Shown: positions 37,380 to 46,600 of the stretch, piece after piece
Position numbering within the stretch: the stretch's first letter is position 1
How the letters are laid out: the number at the start of each line of letters is the position of its first letter
Source of the DNA: Centroberyx gerrardi
Lineage: Eukaryota; Chordata; Actinopteri; Beryciformes; Berycidae
DNA: 64,000 nucleotides
Assembly: GCF_048128805.1 (NCBI RefSeq)
Contig: NC_136017.1
Span: 6,397,307 to 6,461,306 of the forward strand
Direction of reading: 5' to 3'
The notes under the pieces: generated by a model
Told to the model about the DNA's origin: nothing
Seen by the model: only the letters and a program-made list of their open reading frames with translations
Databases searched by the model: none
Made by a program: the position numbers and the translations under genes

Positions 37380-37642
37380 GAGGGAACACAGCTGATCTTG
37401 CGACCCAGCTGCAGGCCGTATGGACGAGGCCGGCCAGAGGAGTAGTACAGCAGGGGATCAACGACCGAGTGGTAAAGCTGCTGGTACTGCGCTGCGGTGC
37501 GGCCGTGGATCAGCAGGGGCTCGTCTCTGGTCTGTGAGCCACCGTTCAGGCGGCGTTACAGAAGAACCTGTCCTCCAGGGTCTCCTTGAGAGCCCGCAGG
37601 TTCTCCTCCTGCTTGCCCTCCCTCCTCCTCCTTTCGCCTTAA
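37380..37642 (-). pseudogene. Unrecognised coding remnant with a frameshift
   Basis: Read on the minus strand, a plausible acceptor near 37643 opens a charged helical stretch (ERRRREGKQEENLRALKE, ending DRFFCNAA) that stops at 37548-37546. Shifting frame there restores a second protein-like stretch containing RRLNGGSQTRDEPLL, IHGRTAAQYQQLYHSVV and GRPRPYGLQLGRKI. Both stretches have the codon texture of a real protein, and the shift falls between them. The simplest reading is one exon broken by a small indel; a sequencing error is the alternative. I do not recognise the family, and no upstream exons were found with confidence. A live gene with only one of the two frames used is possible but less likely. 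Confidence 0.4.
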
Positions 37643-37801
37643 TAGATGGAGGGAGAGAAGGAAGGGACAGGTCAGCAGTGGTACAGTGAGTAGTAAGTAA
37701 GTGCTGTGATACGCAGGTTCTCAACCTTCTGGCTCGCGACCCCTTAAAACAAAGTGATGCCTATACACAGAAAAATACAGGTGCAAACTGGAATGGAGTG
37801 A

Positions 37802-38090
37802 TGCCATAGAAGAACCATTTGTGGTTCTACAAAGAACCTTTCAAGAACCTTTTAAAATATCCCAATTGGTTAAAGAAAGGTTCCTAATTCTTAGTTATTG
37901 GATGGTGGGTGATGGTATTAATGTGGAAAATAACCAAACCCCTCCATAGTATATATTGTGCAATTGCAAATGAGGCTATACAAGGGCAGATAAACAAAAA
38001 CACAATGCAGTTGTCTAAGCAAAGGAGTGCAGAAATGGTTCTTTAAAGAACCTCGTTCTTTGTGGAACCAGAAACGGTTCTTCTATGGCA
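37802..38090. mobile_element. MITE with TGCCATAGAAGAACC inverted ends
   Basis: TGCCATAGAAGAACCATTTG at the left is inverted at the right (AACGGTTCTTCTATGGCA), 23 of 26 positions alike. The interior holds AAGAACC/GGTTCTT words in both orientations. 289 bp, non-coding. Confidence 0.8.
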
Positions 38091-38169
38091 GCACTCCGGA
38101 GAACTTTTCGGTTCCAGTTCGCACCTTTATTTTTGGTGCTGGGAAGCTCCGGGACTGTTGTATGGATGA

Positions 38170-38205
38170 ATTTTCATTTTTGGGTGAACTATTCCTTTAA
38201 CTGTT
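38170..38205. mobile_element. MITE terminus (TTTTGGGTGAACTATTCCTTTAA type)
   Basis: This is the inverse of the terminus that starts the large fold-back element at 60058 (AAAGGAATAGTTCACCCAAA). Only one end is present here. Confidence 0.55.
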
Positions 38206-38325
38206 TGATTTCACACAAAGGACAAAATGAAAATGGAATCCACAAAGCATCTGAATCGAAACATAGGCTTTCTATCAGTTTCTTGTGGTTTTCAAATCAA
38301 GTAAAAACACTTAAACACAATTTCA

Positions 38326-38420
38326 AGAAGACTGAGGGTTTGCCTCCCTTCGTGGTTGCTTTCCAATTTGGCAGTTCCACACTTTTCCATGTAAGCAGCA
38401 GCCAAGTGCTTAAATCAGAG
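38326..38420 (+). pseudogene. 3' half of a tRNA-Arg-like copy with shared flank
   Basis: AAGACTGAGGGTTTGCCTCC followed by CTTCGTGGTTG matches the 3' half of the tRNA-Arg at 39226. The downstream flank (TTGGCAGTTCCA, CCATGTAAGCAGCAG) matches the flank of that tRNA. The 5' half is missing. Confidence 0.65.
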
Positions 38421-38689
38421 GTGTATTTAAAATTTTACCTCTGAAAAACATCATATTACTGCACATTTAAGCATCAGTCTCGTCAAAGGGAGTTAGGAAG
38501 CACGAGCACATAGTCCATGGCAATCCCACAGTTTTTGGATTTGGGATTTGAACACATCAGAAACTGCTCCGCTGGAGAATGTGTGCTGCCTCTCGCATAC
38601 AAAGCGAGCACTGTCCCATTTGAGTGAAATCCCATGACGAGCAGTGCAGTCACACAGGAGACAACAGTAGCTGCAGCAAGACGAGACCT

Positions 38690-39140
38690 TCATCTGTGCT
38701 TGGTCTCTGCGACTGCATTGTGATCTTCCGCATTGCTTATCCGAGATTCAGCTTCTGCAAGTCTGGTATCAAGTTTTTTAACTGACTCATTCAGCATTAT
38801 TACTTTCTCTTCCAGTCGCTCAAATCCATTTTTCATCTCCCCCCGAAGTGACTTTATTTCTGACTTCAACTCACCTTTTAAATCCGTTTTCAAATCAGCA
38901 AGCATGGTCTTTATCTCAGCCAGTGTCGCTTCGGGATTCATTTTGCCTCTTTCTCTCTGCTGTTTTCTGGTAGTTACCTTACTCATACCATATGGGTCGG
39001 CTTTCCTTACTTAGATTTACAAGCACATATTTTTAGAGAACAAAGTTCATAAAACGCATTTAGTTGTCTGTTTGTTTGATGGCGTGGAGGGTTTCTCTAA
39101 TCCGCCATGCCTTTGACTCTTCACCCGGAAGTCCCGGCCT
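38690..39140 (-). mobile_element. LINE-1-like element, 5' part: 5'UTR and start of ORF1
   Basis: On the minus strand, an ATG at 38986 opens 98 codons of a coiled-coil protein rich in Lys, Glu and Leu (LKTDLKGELKSEIKSLRGEM, KKLDTRLAEAESRISNAED). This resembles the N-terminal coiled coil of LINE-1/Tx1-type ORF1 proteins. Upstream (to about 39140) lies a 5'UTR-like segment with CCGGAAGT and ATGGCGG. The reading frame ends at 38690 and no ORF2 follows, so only the 5' portion remains. The host of ORF1 function would be RNA binding in retrotransposition; this copy is dead. Confidence 0.7.
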
Positions 39141-39225
39141 GCCTGTATTTATTAAGGAAAACATTCTTAACAAAAACCTTTTTCTATTGGCAAAAGCAGA
39201 AAAAGTTTTGTTCTTCCACCAGCGT

Positions 39226-39298
39226 GACCACGTGGCCTAATGGATAAGGCGTCTGACTTCGGATCAGAAGATTGAGGGTTCGAGTCCCTTCGTGGTTG
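39226..39298 (+). tRNA. tRNA-Arg (anticodon TCG), 73 nt
   Basis: All four arms are intact. The acceptor stem GACCACG pairs with CGTGGTT (one G-U pair). The A box TGGCCTAATGGA is present. The anticodon stem TCTGA/TCAGA closes the loop CTTCGGA with anticodon TCG. The B box GGTTCGAGTCC is perfect. The sequence agrees almost completely with vertebrate tRNA-Arg-TCG. The discriminator base here is G rather than the A I recall in human genes. No run of four T follows within about 40 nt, and the 3' flank is shared with copies at 38.3 and 51.4 kb. It may therefore be one member of a spreading tRNA-derived family rather than an expressed gene. Confidence 0.8.
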
Positions 39299-39299
39299 G

Positions 39300-40530
39300 C
39301 TTTCTAATTTAGCAGTTCCAGATGTTTCCATGAAAGCAGCAGGCATTGCAACCATGATTGATGTTTACTGGAAACTGAAATTCATCATGAAACTAGGGAT
39401 GCTGTCAGGGGTGACACCAAGGGTATATCCCCGAAATTCCCCAATCCTCGAAGGCCCCATTAAGTCAAATGTAATAAAAAGCCATTCAATAATCACACAG
39501 TAAGACTCCAGGGTTAATCTTCCCAATTATATTGGTTGTATGTCCCAACTATTTTTATTTTGCCAAATAATAAAATTTTTCCTTCTGGGCTAATCTTCAT
39601 AACAATGAAGCTTGCATGCCGTAACTATTTTTATATCACAAATTAATAAAGTTAACCAGTTGATTATATTATTATTACTCCTAAACACTCCAAAATGAAT
39701 GGATATAATCCTCTAGGGATTGTCTCCCCAATAATAAAGGGTATGTACCTTAACTATTTTTTTTAACACTGAATAATAAATTAACTCTTTTATTAATAAT
39801 TATCATTAAAAGTTCAAACTTCATACAAATCTCCCCAATAGCCTGAACAATTCTCTTGACACAATCAGTTAATTAATAATACTTACAATAATCATAAACA
39901 CATCAAAATCAATAGAGTTCTTCCTCTAGGGGTCATAAGTGTCCATACCAAATTTGAAAAGATTCTTATAAAAACTGTTCAAGTTATCGCATTCACATGG
40001 AGAATCCATAATATCCCCGAAAGTTATTTCGGGGAGTCAAAGTGGGAAGCAGACAAGAGTTTAAAGGGGAAAGCCAAAAAGACATTTTCCTTTCATGTTC
40101 AGAAATGTTAATAAAGAAAAAAATTGTCTTTCAGTGACAGCACCTGTCACTCAGAGATCACTCATAGACTTTTAGGTGTGCAAAACATTTTTTTTTTCTC
40201 AGTATATACCTTTTTGGACAAAAAACAAAAAGGTATATACTGAGAAAGAAATATGACCCCACACAAAGAAAGAATAAGAGCCCTATTGCCATATCTTAAC
40301 AAGATAAACATACATTAGAGTCGGTCTAAAGGAATAAGTATTACAAAATCTTACAAAGAAGCAAAAATACATTAGAGCAAGCATGGGATATAATATTGTA
40401 AGTCATTTAACATTTGTATGTTTATTGAACCTTTTGCATCTGTGGTAGCAGTCTAATCTCTTTAGCACTGCACTGTGATGGCTACTGGTAATCTAACTCT
40501 TATGCCTTTTCTTTAATATAGATTATTGTT
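39300..40530. other. AT-rich intergenic sequence, no gene seen
   Basis: From 39400 to 40100 a loose repetition of words such as CCCCAATAAT and TTAATAATA recurs every 60-110 bp, perhaps an old tandem array. No coding or RNA signal is seen. Confidence 0.4.
40198..40244. repeat. Perfect 19-bp inverted repeat (hairpin)
   Basis: CTCAGTATATACCTTTTTG (40198-40216) is perfectly inverted at 40226-40244 around a 9-nt A-rich spacer. It would form a strong hairpin. No associated element ends were recognised. Confidence 0.85.
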
Positions 40531-40539
40531 ATGAATTTA

Positions 40540-40760
40540 GCTCACGACCTCAGATGCACCTGTTGGGCCATGTGACCTAGACTGAGGATGGCCTGCAGGT
40601 GTGTCCTTTGGCATAACCTCTCCTCATTGGTCTGCTCCTCCTGTTCTATTTATTCTGTGATGTTTTGTGGTTGTTTCATGTTTGCCTGATGAAGGTCTTA
40701 CTGACCAAAACGTTGCATTAAAGTATCAAGCAAGTGTAGACAGGGTGCGGGATTATACTT
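40540..40760 (+). mobile_element. Possible retroelement 3' end with GATGAAGGTC...GACCAAAACGTTGC motif
   Basis: A short hairpin (GAAGGTCTTACTGACC) followed by AAAACGTTGC and TTAAAGTA resembles the conserved 3' motif (GAAGGC..GCCGAAACGT) found on several fish retroelement families. A related sequence appears inverted near 54190-54230 (TTTCGAGCCCTCACAGGCTC). The assignment is tentative. Confidence 0.35.
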
Positions 40761-40765
40761 CTTTC

Positions 40766-41390
40766 TCATGTTCAGAAATGTTAACAATTATAAGACAAGA
40801 ATGTGGTTGTTGCTCACAGATGCAGTGATACGGCCTATCAGTGATATACATATATATATATATAGTCTATAGATAAGCTGATGAATGAGATACAACGTGG
40901 CCTTGGCTGTAGCTCCGTGGGATAAAGAGCTGCTGGGGGTGTAGTGGTGTAAACAGTTGCTGGTTCAAGCTCCAGTCATCTCACTCTGAAGTATTTCCAT
41001 GTTATTGTCAATGTGAACAATTGTAGAAATAAGATGATGAAGGTGAACTCATCTAAACTCAGAAGCAGCTCAGCAGGATCAGCAGCTGGTTTATCCTTCA
41101 CTACCTGACAGTCTGAGTGTTGGTTCAATCCCTGATGGGGGAGAAATGTTCTTGTTAAATCTGCAATGTCTTTAACCTGACTGGTAAACTGGCTTACAGA
41201 GCAATATACTGTATCCTGGCTCCTATAGGCCGCTCCAAACAAATACACAGCATGTCCATACTGATCCAAATAAATAACAGACAACAGTTAGTAACTGGCT
41301 CCTACAGGCAGTTACATACACAGATACTATATGTGATTGACATGATATGTGGAGAGAGGAATACCAAATGTAACACACTATATATATTAA
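40766..41390 (+). mobile_element. Composite tRNA-derived SINE-like repeat, copy 2
   Basis: It has the same module order as 33077-33640: CATGTTCAGAAATGTTAACA, GGCTGTAGCTCCGTGGGAT, CAGCTCAGCAGGATCAGCAG, GTTGGTTCAATCCC, then GGCTCCTATAGGCCGCTCC. The second head is better kept than the first. Confidence 0.65.
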
Positions 41391-41984
41391 TCGTAGTTGT
41401 AGACACGTTGACATGCAAATTTAATGCGTTTAAGGCAATAATTAAGAGTAATAGGCTAGTTGCATTCAGTTGGTCATACAGTATTTGGCTACATTTACAT
41501 GTGCACAATAAAAAAAATGCAATGCTTCAGGAGGTACTTTTGGGAAACCCGTTGGACAGGAGGAGACGACTCGTGCAGTTGTTGCGCCACCGGCAATTCA
41601 GTGTTTTTGGATGAGGATACGGAGTGAGGATTGGAGCGCAGTGATAGAGACAGAACTTTAAAATGTCCCGAAGACTTATGGCCATCCAGTTTGCCATGCA
41701 CAAAATCACAGATGTCTGTGTACCTGTTTTGCAAGAGCCTGGAGCTAGTTGTGCAATATTTTATCAAGGTACCCACATAATTATAAAGTAAGATGGAATG
41801 CAGTCCAGTCGCCTTCAGATGGCTATAGGGGTTTCATCAACCGATGGGAGGGCCCTTAAGTGACAGATATTGGTAAGAATCACCCCTTAATCTAGCCCTG
41901 ATATAGGACCCTTTGGTCGGAATGGTTATTCTCTCTCCCAAAGGCTCCTGTGCTGCTCCATTAAGAATTCTCCCTACAAAAGTC

Positions 41985-42240
41985 AGAGAGATAATCAAAG
42001 ACCACTTGTGTCCAGAGGGTTGCTGGTTTGAATCCTGGACTGGCTGGGAAAATCTGGGCGAAGGAATGAGACAACCTCTCTCCTCTCTCAGCATGGTCCC
42101 TCCCTCATTTGCTCCGGTGCAGCTACTATATGAGCGTAATACAGGGCAAAGGAGAGCCTGCGGGCCAACTCAAACACACCTGCATACATAGCCTGCAGGT
42201 TGAAGAAGTAATATACTTTTTTGCAACTGGGGAAGTAAAC
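41985..42240 (+). repeat. tRNA-like (SINE-type) sequence forming the 5' flank of the slc5a7-like gene
   Basis: It contains a B-box-like GGTTTGAATCC in the context TGTCCAGAGGGTTGC and is shared with 25516-25780 upstream of the dead copy. It lies where the 5'UTR or promoter of the gene must be. Confidence 0.5.
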
Positions 42241-42271
42241 GGTCGCTCAAGTCATTTTTTTATAATCCACA

Positions 42272-43590
42272 ATGGCTCTCAATATACCAGGTATGATAAT
42301 GATGATGGTCTTCTACTTGCTGGTCCTGGGAATTGGCATCTGGGCATCTGTAAAATCAAAGAGGATGGAGAGAGACATCCAGGGGGGCTGGATAGAAGTG
42401 GCCTTTTTAGCCAACCGGAGGGTCACCTTGGTCACGGGAGTCTTCACAATGACGGGTGAGACTCTATTTATCTCATCTGGTCACATTTGTATTGCATTGA
42501 ACGAATGTATTGTATTTCCCCAATTTCCTCCAGGGGATCAATAAAGTGCAATACTATCTTGTCTATTATTGCACCTACTGCCTAATCTCATCTGCTCTAT
42601 TTTGCTGTGCAATGGGGTTGATGAAACACTTAGTATAGTATCATTCTGGTAAACCGGTTTTGGTGAAGTGGTCCATCAAATAAAAAGTGAAGTAGTCAAC
42701 ATGAGTATTTATTTTCTGGAAAATCTCAGGGAGACTTCTGGCATCACAACAGTTTTCACAACTATTTATTTGTCTTTGACCGCAGCACAGCACATTGTAG
42801 ATTTGTCTGAGTCTTTATAAATTCAGAAATTGAAAGGTGTTTCCCTTGAAAAACATAATCTCACTCTCTTTGGGTGATTATGCATTTTCTTTTTTTTCTT
42901 TTCCTGCTGCAGCCACTTGGGTTGGAGGTGCCTTTATCATCGGTGTTGCACAGTCGGTGTACAACCCCACTGAGGGTCTACTGTGGGCTCTTGTTCCCCT
43001 GCAAATGTCCGTTTCATTTATTATCGGTAAGATCCTCTTGAATAATGTCAGTCTGAGTGAAAAAGTGTCACTTGCTCCGTTGCCTCCTGAACTTTATCAG
43101 TCATTATTTCTTAACTGTTACTTTACTGTAACATTATGCATTAGGTGGGTTTCAAGTTTAGATGGTACACAACAGATGAGACAGTTGAGTCCTAAATTTA
43201 TATTCTCTTATATTGATGTGTACCAGTATGCTTGTGTAAATTAATTTGCTAATAAATTCAGATGAAAAACATTGCTTGTGTTTATCTCTATTGATAAAAG
43301 AGAGCTGTTCTTCAATGTGTCAGTGACAAAAATGCTTGCTCTCTCTTTCTGTCTTTTAAAGGTGGGCTGTTCTTCGCCAAGCCAATGAGAGACAAAAATT
43401 ACATCACTATGATGGATCCATTTCAGAGAAAGTATGGAAAAGTACTGACTGGGTTTCTTGCCATTATTCCAGTAATAAGTGAAGTTATCTGGATTCCTGC
43501 CACGCTGATTTCCTTGGGTAAAAGCATGTGAACACACAAAAATGCACATAGTCTCTGTCTTTCTCATTCAGATTTTCCTCATACATTTAA

Positions 43591-43623
<33 letters not shown>

Positions 43624-46600
43624 CGTGTCTGCTTGCTACAGGGGCGACCATGAGTGTCATTTTGGATTTGCCCATCAGTGTATGCATCTGGATCTCTGCT
43701 GCGGTGGCTATCATCTACACTGTTCTTGGAGGTCTCTATTCAGTCGCCTACACTGATGTCATCCAGCTTTCTCTGGTGTTTTGTAGCTTGGTGGGTATTA
43801 CGCAATGAAACAAAGAAGTTCAGCTTTGCCAATGAACTGTGTCTCTTGGAAATGTACCAACATGAGCACGTTTCACGCACATTACTTTCATAATGTATTT
43901 TGGATGCAAGGATGATTTATTCCAGCATTCTTTATTTGAATTTCGTTGTCCTCCTCTGTCCATAGTGGCTGTGTGCTCCGTTTGTTCTGGCGAGTGACGT
44001 CTACACTGATATCACCAAAACGGCATTCAACCAAACATATCAGGCCCCCTGGGTTGGCCAGCTTGGGCCTGATAAAGCCTGGAGGTGGATTGATCATTTC
44101 CTAGTAATGGTAAAGTGAAGTAACAGAAAATTGGTTTAAAATTTGGCATGCTTGAGCCTGCTAGACCACATAGCTTATGAATGTGAATTATTCTAATGTT
44201 GCAGTTTTGCCCTTTACTCCTTGCACTTGACTGTAAAATTGTAATCCTGTAAACTGTAGACCTTTTTACCTTTTTACTCTTGTTTTCCAACATACACCTT
44301 TATTTATGCTGCTGCAATGACAGTTTCCCCTCAGCAATCAGATAATTTCCTAGTGATGGTAAGGTGAAGTAAGGTAAATTGGTTTATAATTTGGCATGTT
44401 TGAGCCTGCTGGACCACATAGCTTATCATCAACTTTCAGATGTCCTGCATTAAAGCCCCTATGTGTAGAATTTGTATCTGATTATATCATCCTCCAATTA
44501 ATTTTGATACCATAAAAGTTTGTCATTAGAAAACTGAGACCATTGTGGAGAAAACTGGTCAGTCTGTTGATTCTCTGTGCGGGGGTACGAACTGGCACGA
44601 AGTGCCGTACTGACTTACGGCAGAAACTCAAACCAAACCAGGAAGAAAACAGACACAGTTTGAATGCAGACTAGTAGCTTAGATTGAACAGCGTGAAGCT
44701 AATCAATATGGCAGATAGTGGTAACATGGAAGACAGGACTCTCTGCTGCACCCTCTGCAACAAAACAAAACAAGAAGCCTGTAACAGAAGAGGCTAAAAC
44801 AGCTAAGTTCCCGTTCCCCGGCCCCCCGGAACACGGCAGAGTTAACCGTGGCCGGGTGTTCACTCGCCGGGGGGGGTCATCCCTATGTTCCCTCAGCCCT
44901 GTGTGTTTAGGCAAGGAGCTCGTATGGTGGAGGTTAGGGTTAGGGTTGCTTGCGGTCGAGTGGTTCCAGGGCAGATGAGGTGGTTGGCTTGAGGCATGAG
45001 GTCACTGAGGTTAAGGTTAGAGCAAGCTTGCGGTCAAGGCTGTCAGAAGGTAAGTTGGGATAGGGTTGAGGGAACATAGACACGCTCCCCGGAGGAGAGC
45101 TAGACGGGAGCTGAAGAGGTTTAAGACCGACACAGAGCTGGCTTTCTTTCTCCTACCATAAATCCTCTAATATTGGCCCGGGTCTTTATTTACCTCAACT
45201 GCAGAGGGTACCAGGCCTTTATAGGAAGCAGGCATACATTAGAGACAGGCCTTTATTTCTAATTCCCTCTGTTTGATAAGTATATTTGCTCATATTTTAG
45301 TACGAAGCCTCCTTGTTTTCTGATCTGCTTCTGTTGGGGTACGTTAGGTAGACGTTTTTTTGTTACTACAATGCATTACGATAATTACGGTAATCGACGA
45401 CGGCATGCTCCAGAGACTTCCGCTGGCCGAGCCATCTTGTGGCACTTGTACGTTACTACAAACTACGGTTACAAACAGGCACCAGGAGTTTACCGGTATC
45501 CACCGTTGTTTGCATGTAAGCTGAAGCTAACTGAAGCTAGCTGAACCTGGGCGCCGATGTGTTCCCGGTGAATCTCGGCCGACCAGGATATAGGAACTAA
45601 TGCTTGAGCTACAGTTATCAGCAGTATTTTGTTTACATATTGTGGCTGTATGAAGCAAAATCAACAATTTTTAAATCCTACACATAGGGGGCACATAGGG
45701 AGGGTTAGGGTTAGTGGAGGCCTGGTGTCTGTAATTGATCTGGTATTTGCTGTATGAGACTGCAGTGCTCTGAGACGCTAGAAGACACAACAGTGGATCA
45801 TTACCAGCAACCAATAAAGTCATAGGAATATTTCCAGGGTGCTATTGAGCCGACCCTTGCACTCCTTACCATTGGTTACTTGTAATCTACAACGTGAAGT
45901 GAAGCTCATTCTGCTGTTGCACTGTTGCTCTTTACTCCTTGCACTTGACTGTAAAATTGTAAACTGTAGATACCTTTTTACTCTTTGTTCTCCAAAATAA
46001 ACACACAGTTTCACCTCACCAACTGATAAAGTTTATCTCATTGAAAGATGCTCTGGATAGGAGCATCAGCTAAATGCCTAAAATGTAATATGTACAAAGG
46101 AGATGGCTTGGTCTGTTTCACATCTTTCATTTTTCAGAGTGTGGGGAATATGGCAATTCAAGATTTTCATCAACGGACGCTCTCCTCCAGTTCCACGTCC
46201 ACAGCCAGAATCATCTGTTTTGCAGCAGCAGGCATCGTCATCATTCTTGGAATTCCTCCCGCGTTGATCGGAGCCGTCGCAGCCTCAACAGGTAAACCAG
46301 ACGGGTCGGGCAGCAGGGTGGTGTAGTGGGTAGGGGGGCCGTCCTACGACCAGAGGCTCCACCAAGCATCCGGCCTGCTGAAGTGTCCTTGAGCAAGACA
46401 CTGAATCCTGACCAGCTCTCTCTTCATCAGCACAGCACTCTAACCAGCAAAAAATCTGTCTCCATTCAACACAACGGCCAAAGGCGCACGCAAAACCTTT
46501 CTTGCGTGATAATGTGAACACTCCTTAATGCACAGAAAAACAGCGAGATGAAATCTAAGCTGTCAATCATCCCCACCTGCTGCACAGCTCTACCACCTGC

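Noticed and set aside
39167-39355. Minus-strand frame with the SNPQSSDPKSDALSIRPRG wording
   Set aside because: This is the well-known spurious peptide from the antisense of a tRNA-Arg gene, also seen at 51320-51553.
44935-44955. GGGTTAGGGTTAGGG-like interstitial telomere repeat
   Set aside because: Only two to three units inside a transposable element; not a telomere fusion signal.
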